A stretch of DNA of 18,717 bases, taken from NCBI GenBank assembly GCA_018067325.1, contig JAGPUU010000310.1:1-18717 (forward strand), in the 5' to 3' direction. This document shows, piece after piece, positions 7,475 through 15,318 of this stretch; within the stretch, counting starts at the first letter, position 1, and every line of letters begins with the position of its first letter. The DNA is from Amphritea sp. (lineage in GTDB: Bacteria; Pseudomonadota; Gammaproteobacteria; Pseudomonadales; Balneatricaceae). The translations under genes and the position numbers were made by a program. Under the pieces are notes generated by a model, which made no database searches, was not told where the DNA came from, and was given only the letters and a program-made list of their open reading frames with translations.

Positions 7475-8232
7475 CTGCTAACCATCTGAGCCTGAGCCGA
7501 AATGGTAAGTCGTTGCTGCAGGATATTAACCTGCAGCTAATTCCGGGGGAGGTGACCGTGCTGCTGGGCCCTAATGGAGCGGGTAAGTCCAGTTTGTTAA
7601 GCTTGCTGTCTGGATTGTACTCGCCAGATAGTGGCTCTGTGTTCTTAGAAAAACAGCCTGTGTCAGGGCTAGATCCACAATTAAGAGCGCTCTATCTAGC
7701 GATGTATACCCAACAGCAGCCGTTGAATTTCCCTTTTCGGGTTGATGAAGTCGTCGCCCTGGGGTGCTATCCGTTACAGCTGGATTCTGTCGCTACGGCT
7801 GAACGGGTGAATGATTACCTAACGCAGTTTGAACTGGGTTCGCTGGCTCAGCGTCAGTACACGTCGTTGTCCGGTGGCGAACAGCAGCGGGTTCAGGTTG
7901 CCCGGGTAATGGCCCAGGTGGGTGATCAGTGTCAGATGTTGCTGCTGGATGAGCCGGTCAGTGAGATGGATCTGAGATACCAACAGCTGCTGTTGCAACG
8001 TATCCGGGAAGTAGCGGTTAATGGAGTAGCGGTTTGTTGTGTGCTGCACGATCTTAATTTGGCGGCGCAGCTGGCGGACCAGATTGTTTTGCTGCAGAAC
8101 GGACAGATGTTAGCTTCAGGGCCGGTAGATGAGGTGATGATTGAAAAAACTCTCAGCGATCTGTATCAAGTATCGGTACGAAAAGTGGAAACTGAGTCAG
8201 GCCCTTTTTTTATAAGTGAAGGTTATAAGTAA
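7468..8232 (+). CDS. hmuV: HmuV-type heme ABC transporter ATP-binding protein
   Basis: This 254-residue cytoplasmic ATPase should power the adjacent permease. It has Walker A GPNGAGKS (34-41), Q-loop TQQQPLNFPF (81-90), signature LSGGEQQRVQVAR (134-146), Walker B MLLLDEP (157-163) and the H-loop H194 in VLHDLNLAAQLAD. The phrase LNFPFRVDEVVALGCYP after the Q-loop is typical of HmuV. The D-loop reads SEMD where most relatives have SALD, a mild variation that keeps the key aspartate. Length fits HmuV (about 255). The gene begins inside the permease frame (7-base overlap) and ends 30 bases before a convergent gene. Confidence 0.88.
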   Translation: MLTANHLSLSRNGKSLLQDINLQLIPGEVTVLLGPNGAGKSSLLSLLSGLYSPDSGSVFLEKQPVSGLDPQLRALYLAMYTQQQPLNFPFRVDEVVALGCYPLQLDSVATAERVNDYLTQFELGSLAQRQYTSLSGGEQQRVQVARVMAQVGDQCQMLLLDEPVSEMDLRYQQLLLQRIREVAVNGVAVCCVLHDLNLAAQLADQIVLLQNGQMLASGPVDEVMIEKTLSDLYQVSVRKVETESGPFFISEGYK

Positions 8233-8262
8233 AGGGACTAAGTAGGGGGTTAAGTCTTGGTC

Positions 8263-9864
8263 TTAGTCGCTTAGGGGTAGGGTAATTAGCGGATCCTGTC
8301 TGATTAGCTCACAGAGACGTTCTATCGGTTCTGCTGCGTTGGTATCCACTTTGTAGCAGAAAGGTTGTTCCGCTTTGGTTAAAGGCTGTTTGCTGCCCTG
8401 TTGCTGTCGCATGATCTCAACATTCGCATCTGAAGGGTCTGTGCCTTCCTGTTGACGCCGTACAAGGCGGCGCTCCATTAACGTCTGATTACAGCTGCAG
8501 GAGATAATGCGAATGCCTATGCCGAGTTTTTCCGCCATCTGGATATAGCTGGTGCGGGTGCGTTCCCGGATAAAAGTGGCATCGACGATAACGGATTCAC
8601 CTACTTTGAGCAGCTTTAGCGTCAGGGCTTTGAGATGATTATAGGTATGCACATTCATCTCATGACCATAGAGCTCCAGGTTTTCCCCTTTCAAGTTGGA
8701 CTCCCGGTGGAGGCGTTTACGTTCAATGTCTGAACGGATGCGGATGGCACCACTGCGTTCCAATAATTTCTGGCTGATATAGCTTTTGCCGCTGCCGGAG
8801 ACACCATGCATTAGGAATAGTACCGGCGAGGGCTTGTTGGCGTAGCTCAGAGCTAGCTTGATATAGCGGTGGTACTCCAATAGGTCCCGTTCGGCACCGA
8901 TCATCGCTACTTTGGCTCGCACCATCGCCCGGTAGCCTTTATAAAAATTCAGTAGCTGGGTGCCGTCATAGTCTCCGGTCAGTTCCAGGTAACGATTCAG
9001 GGCGCGATGAGATAACGGTTGTTGCTGATTGGCTTCCAGGTCCATCAATAGGAATGCCAGATCGCAGATGGTATCGATCCAGCGGAACTCAAGATTAAAT
9101 TCGATACAGTCAAACAGCCTTACCTGATTCTCCAGCAGGGTCGTATTAGCCAGATGTAGATCGCCATGGCACTCGCGAATCTTACCTTCCCGCTTACGCT
9201 GTTCTATTTTGGGTGTCAGGCTGCGAAACTGCTGGCTGATTTGGTATGCCAACTGCTGAAGCTCCATCCAGTCGTCCAGAGTGTCCAGATGTTCGCCTGT
9301 GTGGAGGAAGTTGTCACTCACTACTCCCCAGATAGTTTCAGGCTCTCCCCAGGGTCCATCGGTGCTGGCATGGGGTACCTGAAGGTGGAAATTAGCGATC
9401 TGTTGACTGAGTTCGTCAATATGTTCCGGTGTTAGGGCACTTTTCTGTAACAGGCGGTCTAACCGCAGGGAATCATCAAACTGCCGCATCTGTACGGCAT
9501 ATTCGAAAGGTTCTTCGGGGTTGCTTAAGTCGGTATTAGTATTGTCATTATCAGCCAGTTCAGATTTGGTTAATTCACCACCGGTTAAGGTGGGATTTGC
9601 CGCTGAGCCAGATATAGAGACTACCTGCTGATAAATATCGGGTGCTAATCGCTGATTAAGACGTAGTTCTTCATTACAGTAGTGTTTGCGACTCTCCAGA
9701 CTGGTAAAATCTAGAAATCCAAAGTTTACGGGCTTTTTGATTTTGTAAGCGATCTCGCCAGTCAGAATCACCCAGGAGATATGCGTCTCTATCACCCGGA
9801 TATCAGTGACCGGGTGAGGATAATTGTTTGGATTTGACAGGGCTGTAATCAGTTCTTGAGTCAT
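8263..9864 (-). CDS. APH-like kinase fused to a C-terminal P-loop kinase domain
   Basis: The 533-residue soluble protein joins two nucleotide-binding domains. The N-terminal part (about 1-335) resembles aminoglycoside phosphotransferase/choline kinase folds: AYKIKKPVNFGFLDF (39-53) holds the nucleotide-binding lysine, ECHGDLHLAN (231-240) is the Brenner-type catalytic loop, and FDCIEF (251-256) with DTICDLAFLLMDLE follows. The C-terminal part starts with LFLMHGVSGSGKS (349-361, Walker A) and continues with IRSDIERKRLH and VIVDATFIRE, as in zeta-toxin/gluconate-kinase-like small-molecule kinases. This two-domain family is widespread in proteobacteria and usually annotated as a bifunctional APH/ATP-binding protein; its substrate is unknown. 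There is no reason in the sequence to think it gives antibiotic resistance. The start at 9864 has a poor ribosome site. It diverges from mrcB with a 47-base spacer. Confidence 0.88.
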   Translation of the reverse strand: MTQELITALSNPNNYPHPVTDIRVIETHISWVILTGEIAYKIKKPVNFGFLDFTSLESRKHYCNEELRLNQRLAPDIYQQVVSISGSAANPTLTGGELTKSELADNDNTNTDLSNPEEPFEYAVQMRQFDDSLRLDRLLQKSALTPEHIDELSQQIANFHLQVPHASTDGPWGEPETIWGVVSDNFLHTGEHLDTLDDWMELQQLAYQISQQFRSLTPKIEQRKREGKIRECHGDLHLANTTLLENQVRLFDCIEFNLEFRWIDTICDLAFLLMDLEANQQQPLSHRALNRYLELTGDYDGTQLLNFYKGYRAMVRAKVAMIGAERDLLEYHRYIKLALSYANKPSPVLFLMHGVSGSGKSYISQKLLERSGAIRIRSDIERKRLHRESNLKGENLELYGHEMNVHTYNHLKALTLKLLKVGESVIVDATFIRERTRTSYIQMAEKLGIGIRIISCSCNQTLMERRLVRRQQEGTDPSDANVEIMRQQQGSKQPLTKAEQPFCYKVDTNAAEPIERLCELIRQDPLITLPLSD

Positions 9865-9911
9865 GAATTTTTTAAGTAGTTGCCGATTTCACAGAGGATT
9901 ATACGTAGCCA

Positions 9912-12257
9912 ATGGCAAAAAAGAGAGGGGCAGCTTCATCCCGTTCCCAAAAGAGTCGCAAAACGCAGCCGAAAAAGCCGTCATGGAAGCTACGTTTATT
10001 TAAATTACTACTCAAGTTAACACTGGTTGTTCTGGTAGTTGCCGGCGCTGGGCTGGTCTATCTTGATGCTCAGGTGAAAGCAAAATTTGAGGGTAAGCGC
10101 TGGGCGTTACCCGCCAAAGTCTATGCCCGTCCGCTGGAGCTCTTTCCGGGTCAGAATCTCAGTCGTGAAGATCTGAAAATTGAGCTGAAAGGGCTGGGTT
10201 ATCAATTCACCGCTCGGGCTACGCAACCCGGTAGTGCTGAATGGGCCAGTACCCGAGCGCGGGTCTTCACTCGCGGCTTTGATTTTCCCGATGGCCCTGA
10301 AGATGCGCGTAAACTGTTGATAGAGTTCAGCGGTGAGCATCTGAGCGCTATTCGCGATGAATCGGGTAGATCACTGTCGCTGGCACGGTTAGAGCCGGCG
10401 CTGATTGGGGGAATATACCCAAGAGACAATGAAGACCGGGATCTGATTCAGTTATCTGAGGCGCCGCTGTATCTGGTTGATGCGCTTATCGCGATTGAAG
10501 ACCGCAGCTATTACAGCCATTACGGTGTTTCTCCCCGGGGAATCGCCCGGGCGATGGTTGCCAATGTTAAGGCGAAACGGTTTGTTCAGGGGGGGAGCAC
10601 CCTGACTCAGCAGCTGATTAAGAATTTCTATCTCAGTTCTGAGCGTTCGCTGAGCCGAAAGCTGGCAGAGATTCCGATGGCGATGCTGCTGGATCTACAC
10701 TACAGCAAAGACGAAATTCTTGAGGCCTACCTGAATGAGGTTTATCTGGGGCAGGAGGGCGCCCGGGCGATCCATGGTTTCGGTTTGGCTAGTCAGTATT
10801 TCTTTGCCCAACCGATCCGGGAACTCAAACTACACCAGGTCGCCTTATTAGCCGCGATGGTAAAAGGGCCCTCTTATTATGATCCACGGCGGCATCCGCA
10901 GCGCGCGACCCAACGTCGTAACCTGGTGCTTAAGGTGCTGGAGGAACAAGGCAACATCACCATGGCAGAGCGGCTGAAAGCTGAGAAGCAGCCTCTGAGT
11001 GTGGTGAAGCAGCAAAGTCTGCTGAAAGGCGCGTATCCTGCCTATATGGATCTGGTAAAGCGCCAGTTGCGGGAAGAGTACCCCGAAGAGGCCCTGAATA
11101 GTGAAGGGTTGCGGGTGTTTACCACACTGGACCCTATCGCGCAGATTCGCGCTGAGCGTAGTCTGGTAGAGGTGGTTGCCAAACTGCAGAAACGCTATGG
11201 CCAACCGGTCAAAGAGCTCGAAGGCAGCATCGTGGTAAGTAACCCGCTGAGTGGAGAGGTACTGGCTATTGTTGGTGGGCGAAATACCCGCTATCAGGGC
11301 TTCAACCGTGCTCTGGATGCAAGGCGCCCGGTGGGATCATTGATTAAGCCCGCTGTTTACCTGGCCGCGTTGGAAGAGGGGTATACGCTCTCCTCGATCA
11401 TCGAAGATGAGCCTATCGAGGTGAAGCTGGCCAATGGTGACGTCTGGAAACCAAAAAACTATGGTCGCAGCAGTCATGGTCTGGTGCCGTTACATAGTGC
11501 GCTAGCGCATTCATACAATCAGTCAACTGCCCGCTTGGGGCTTGAGATTGGTACAGATAAAGTGGTCGATATGCTTAAGCGATTGGGGCTGCAGCGCGAC
11601 GTTAAGGAGTATCCATCGATGCTGCTTGGATCAACGGCTCTGTCGCCACTGGAAGTTGCTCAGTTGTATCAAACTATCGCCGGAAATGGCTTTCAGGTGC
11701 CGATGCGGGCGATACGTATGGTCACCGATAGTCATAACGAGGAATTGTCCCGTTATCCGTTCAGCATAATGCAGACGGTAGCGGATGGTCCGGTACATCT
11801 GATTCAGTATGCGCTCCAAGAGGTTGTTACTGAAGGAACGGCTCGTTCCGTTTATAGCCGTTTACCACGGAATCTGACAGTGGCGGGTAAGACTGGCACC
11901 ACCAATGATCAGCGTGATAGCTGGTTTGCGGGCTTTGCCGGTGACCGACTGGCGGTTGTCTGGCTGGGGTTGGATAATAACAAGCCCCTGCCGCTGACTG
12001 GCAGCAGTGGTGCTTTGCGGGTGTGGACTGAGTTTATGAAACAATCACGACCACAGCCATTTATGGCGGAAAGACCTGCAGATATCGAGTATCATTGGGT
12101 TGAAGATGCAACCGGACTTTTGTCGGGAGAGGGCTGTGAAGGTGCCCGACAATTACCTTTTATCAAGGGTTCAGAGCCCCAGGAATCATCCGGTTGTGGT
12201 GATACTATCGTTAGCAATCCGCTTGATTTGTTCAAGCGCTGGTTCAGATCGGAATAA
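9912..12257 (+). CDS. mrcB: bifunctional penicillin-binding protein 1b
   Basis: PBP1b is a class A penicillin-binding protein that polymerises and cross-links peptidoglycan at the inner membrane. The 781-residue protein has a basic cytoplasmic tail (1-27), one membrane helix (about 29-50), a UB2H-like domain (about 68-155) that in E. coli receives the activator LpoB, a GT51 transglycosylase (about 185-355) with catalytic E196 in AIEDRSYYSHYG and GGSTLTQQL (227-235), and a transpeptidase with S476-L-I-K479, S534-Y-N536 and K660-T-G662. A C-terminal tail carries two cysteines (C742, C762) that could pair. All active-site motifs are intact. The likely ribosome site AGGA lies 14 bases before the ATG. 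The next gene encodes its probable activator. Confidence 0.97.
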   Translation: MAKKRGAASSRSQKSRKTQPKKPSWKLRLFKLLLKLTLVVLVVAGAGLVYLDAQVKAKFEGKRWALPAKVYARPLELFPGQNLSREDLKIELKGLGYQFTARATQPGSAEWASTRARVFTRGFDFPDGPEDARKLLIEFSGEHLSAIRDESGRSLSLARLEPALIGGIYPRDNEDRDLIQLSEAPLYLVDALIAIEDRSYYSHYGVSPRGIARAMVANVKAKRFVQGGSTLTQQLIKNFYLSSERSLSRKLAEIPMAMLLDLHYSKDEILEAYLNEVYLGQEGARAIHGFGLASQYFFAQPIRELKLHQVALLAAMVKGPSYYDPRRHPQRATQRRNLVLKVLEEQGNITMAERLKAEKQPLSVVKQQSLLKGAYPAYMDLVKRQLREEYPEEALNSEGLRVFTTLDPIAQIRAERSLVEVVAKLQKRYGQPVKELEGSIVVSNPLSGEVLAIVGGRNTRYQGFNRALDARRPVGSLIKPAVYLAALEEGYTLSSIIEDEPIEVKLANGDVWKPKNYGRSSHGLVPLHSALAHSYNQSTARLGLEIGTDKVVDMLKRLGLQRDVKEYPSMLLGSTALSPLEVAQLYQTIAGNGFQVPMRAIRMVTDSHNEELSRYPFSIMQTVADGPVHLIQYALQEVVTEGTARSVYSRLPRNLTVAGKTGTTNDQRDSWFAGFAGDRLAVVWLGLDNNKPLPLTGSSGALRVWTEFMKQSRPQPFMAERPADIEYHWVEDATGLLSGEGCEGARQLPFIKGSEPQESSGCGDTIVSNPLDLFKRWFRSE

Positions 12258-12262
12258 TACAG

Positions 12263-12817
12263 ATGAATAAAGTTATCAGTACAGGCCTGGGGTTAGTGTT
12301 TACCTCATTGCTGAGTGGTTGTATCGGCGGTAATGCCAACCTGAGCCCAACGGTGGAAGATCGTTCTGTTTCCGGGGGCGAGGTGGTGATTGATCGCAAT
12401 GCCAATTCTGGAACCGCAATTGCTACCCCGGTGGAGACCGGTCAGGGATTTACTGTGGTAACCACTGAAGTGGCTGCGCCAAAGCCGGTGACTCAAAGAA
12501 ACCCTGCGGTGGTTGCGTTGTTAGACGGTGCTCGTCAGCAGCAGAAGCAGGGCGAGTACCGTTCTGCGCAAAGCAGTCTTGAGCGTGCCCAGCGAATTGC
12601 CCCCCGTGACCCACAGGTCTATCTGCAATTGGCAGATCTGCGTCGCCAGCAGGGTCAATATTTGCAGGCGGAACAACTGGCACTTAAAGGTCTGACGTTA
12701 GCCAGAGGACGTTCTGCAATGGAACGTAAACTGTGGTTCCTGATCGCCGATATTCGTAGCGATGGTGGTGATCACCAAGGCGCAGCGGATGCTCGGTCCA
12801 AAGCCAACTTAATCTAA
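12263..12817 (+). CDS. lpoP: TPR outer-membrane lipoprotein, LpoP-like PBP1b activator
   Basis: The 184-residue precursor has a lipoprotein signal peptide with lipobox LLSGC; the lipidated cysteine is C20 and the next residue is Ile, not Asp, so outer-membrane sorting is expected. After a low-complexity linker (21-80) come tetratricopeptide-like helices (about 84-182): LLDGARQQQKQGEYRSAQSSLERAQRIAPRDP and LADLRRQQGQYLQAEQLALKGL. In Pseudomonas aeruginosa a TPR lipoprotein, LpoP, is encoded right after the PBP1b gene and activates it across the periplasm. Position, size, lipobox and TPR fold all match, so I assign LpoP, although activity is inferred. Only 5 bases separate it from mrcB and no strong ribosome site is seen, suggesting coupled translation. 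Confidence 0.85.
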   Translation: MNKVISTGLGLVFTSLLSGCIGGNANLSPTVEDRSVSGGEVVIDRNANSGTAIATPVETGQGFTVVTTEVAAPKPVTQRNPAVVALLDGARQQQKQGEYRSAQSSLERAQRIAPRDPQVYLQLADLRRQQGQYLQAEQLALKGLTLARGRSAMERKLWFLIADIRSDGGDHQGAADARSKANLI

Positions 12818-12865
12818 ACTTTATGGGGTTTAGATAGGCTGCGTATGCCTGTCGGGTAACGCAGC
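12812..12865 (+). terminator. two tandem hairpins at the lpoP 3' end
   Basis: A perfect 8-bp stem (ATCTAAAC 12812-12819 / GTTTAGAT 12828-12835) includes the lpoP stop codon, and a second 7-bp stem (GCTGCGT 12838-12844 / ACGCAGC 12859-12865) follows. Neither has a clear T-run, so this is a weak terminator or mRNA-end structure between convergent genes. Confidence 0.4.
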
Positions 12866-12868
12866 TAG

Positions 12869-13258
12869 CTACGGGTAAGGACACCGCTTACTACAGGGAT
12901 GAAAATGCTGGCCGCTGATGGCTTTGGCTAACCCGATTATTCCCAGCAGTACAAAGCCGGTATGGATTACTATTATATAGAGCAGAGTCATAGTGATGCC
13001 TGCGGGACTGTCATGGAGTAACAGCCAAAGCGGCAGTCCACCCCCGACCAATAGTGCCAATCCCCACCCACTCAGTAAAACCGCCTGATACAGATGGCAA
13101 TTCCCCAGCAGGTCGGGTGTTTTTTGTCGTCTTAGAAAAAGCCCGATCAGAATTAAAAACGCTAGCCCAGGCAGGAACAGCAGGTTCAATAGATAAAGAC
13201 CCTGGGCAGCGATGGCCAGACTAGATTGCTTCTTTTTGACGTTCTTGATGTTATTCAT
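12869..13258 (-). CDS. unidentified three-helix membrane protein next to nor
   Basis: I do not recognise this 129-residue protein. It begins MNNIKNVKKKQSS, giving a basic cytoplasmic N-terminus, and has three hydrophobic segments (about 21-43, 58-80 and 88-112), a central GNCHLYQAVLLSGWG and a C-terminal GQHFHPCSKRCPYP with two Cys and two His. The layout, with a conserved His-x2-Gln after the first helix and a Y-x4-H in the last, resembles small DUF4870/Tic20-like membrane proteins, but this is only a topology argument. The sequence reads like a real protein, with strongly ordered hydrophobic periods and no alternative coding frame. It is divergent from norC across a 161-base spacer with an Fnr-type box, so it may be expressed with nor. 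The start has AAGG directly against the ATG, an unusual ribosome site. Confidence 0.75.
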   Translation of the reverse strand: MNNIKNVKKKQSSLAIAAQGLYLLNLLFLPGLAFLILIGLFLRRQKTPDLLGNCHLYQAVLLSGWGLALLVGGGLPLWLLLHDSPAGITMTLLYIIVIHTGFVLLGIIGLAKAISGQHFHPCSKRCPYP

Positions 13259-13307
13259 CCTTATACCGAAACAAAACCGACAGTTTTAATCAAGTATTTT
13301 TCGATTA

Positions 13308-13321
13308 TTGATTATGGTCAA
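13308..13321. promoter_or_regulatory. Fnr/Dnr-type box upstream of norC
   Basis: TTGAT-TATG-GTCAA matches the Fnr/Anr/Dnr consensus TTGAT-N4-ATCAA at 9 of 10 fixed positions. A site centred at 13314.5 placed at -41.5 predicts transcription from about 13356, and a -10-like GACAAT (13343-13348) sits where it should. It also overlaps the right arm of a larger 7-bp inverted repeat, TAATCAA (13287-13293) / TTGATTA (13308-13314). No sigma-54 -24/-12 pair typical of NorR control was seen. Confidence 0.75.
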
Positions 13322-13377
13322 GGCTGGGAGCAGCTGACCTGAGACAATACCGGTAACCTAGTACTATTGTCGCATGG

Positions 13378-13399
13378 TCAAAGAGCTTTAGCTCTTTGA
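13378..13399 (+). promoter_or_regulatory. 9-bp hairpin in the norC mRNA leader
   Basis: TCAAAGAGC (13378-13386) and GCTCTTTGA (13391-13399) pair perfectly around the loop TTTA. The stem ends 9 bases before the norC Shine-Dalgarno (GGAG, 13409-13412), so it would sit in the 5' leader if transcription begins near 13356. It may stabilise the mRNA or affect translation; it has no following T-run, so it is not a terminator. Confidence 0.6.
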
Positions 13400-13419
13400 A
13401 AAAGGTTCGGAGATACCTA

Positions 13420-13854
13420 ATGAATCAAACATTTACCAAGTCGATGGCCAGAAATATCTTCTTCGGCGGGAGTCTTTTTTTCCTGCTGATTTTGATCGGT
13501 TTGACCACGCATACCGTGACGGTGCTCCCAGATCGGGATAACCGTCAGAATATTACACCAGAGGTTGCTCTGGGTAAGAAAGTCTGGGAAGACAACAACT
13601 GCATCGGTTGCCATACGCTGCTGGGCGAGGGTGCATACTTTGCTCCTGAGCTGGGTAATGTATACGAGCGTTTTGGTCGCAGTAAAGAGGCGATTAAAGG
13701 GTTCATTAAGAGTCGACCTGTTGATGGCATTCCTGGACGTCGTAGCATGCCTCAGTTCAACTTGAGTGAGGAAGAGCTGGACGCTATTGCAGAATTCCTG
13801 AAGTACTCTTCAGAAATTGATACTAACAACTGGCCGCCAAATATTCAGGGCTAA
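13420..13854 (+). CDS. norC: nitric oxide reductase subunit C (cytochrome c)
   Basis: NorC passes electrons from soluble cytochromes to NorB in the periplasm. The 144-residue protein has a short cytoplasmic N-terminus, one uncleaved membrane helix (about 13-31), and a cytochrome c domain with heme motif C61-I-G-C64-H65 and distal ligand M110 in RRSMPQF. Length matches known NorC (about 146). I chose the ATG at 13420 (MNQTFTKSMARN), which has GGAG 7 bases upstream; an in-frame TTG at 13396 would start inside the leader hairpin. The gene follows an Fnr-type box and precedes norB by 9 bases. Confidence 0.97.
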   Translation: MNQTFTKSMARNIFFGGSLFFLLILIGLTTHTVTVLPDRDNRQNITPEVALGKKVWEDNNCIGCHTLLGEGAYFAPELGNVYERFGRSKEAIKGFIKSRPVDGIPGRRSMPQFNLSEEELDAIAEFLKYSSEIDTNNWPPNIQG

Positions 13855-15267
<1,413 letters not shown>

Positions 15268-15278
15268 TCCGACACAGC

Positions 15279-15302
15279 AGCCCCCGCCGTCAGGTGGGGG
15301 CT
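15279..15302 (+). terminator. strong GC-rich hairpin between norB and the iron-sulfur gene
   Basis: AGCCCCCGCC (15279-15288) and GGTGGGGGCT (15293-15302) form a 10-bp stem with one G-T wobble and a GTCA loop. It lies between the norB stop and the next start (15319), followed only by a weak T-rich run (TCTTTGT, 15311-15317). I read it as a partial terminator or a 3' stabiliser giving more norCB than downstream mRNA. Confidence 0.65.
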
Positions 15303-15318
15303 ATATCGGGTCTTTGTA

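Noticed and set aside
8236..8268. 7-bp inverted repeat GACTAAG/CTTAGTC between hmuV and the kinase gene
   Set aside because: The loop is 19 bases, the stem is short, one arm overlaps the kinase stop codon, and there is no T-run on either strand, so it is not supported as a terminator.
8263..9864. Antibiotic resistance gene, because of the APH-like domain
   Set aside because: The two-domain APH/P-loop family is common in chromosomes of non-resistant proteobacteria, and there is no mobile-element context.
10848..11204. 118-codon open frame on the minus strand
   Set aside because: Antisense to the mrcB coding region, with no motif or ribosome site.
13396..13419. TTG start for norC at 13396
   Set aside because: It falls inside the leader hairpin and has no ribosome site; the ATG at 13420 has GGAG at good spacing and fits NorC length.
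13259..13419. Sigma-54/NorR-type promoter for norC
   Set aside because: No GG-N10-GC -24/-12 pair was found; the Fnr-type box explains the region better.
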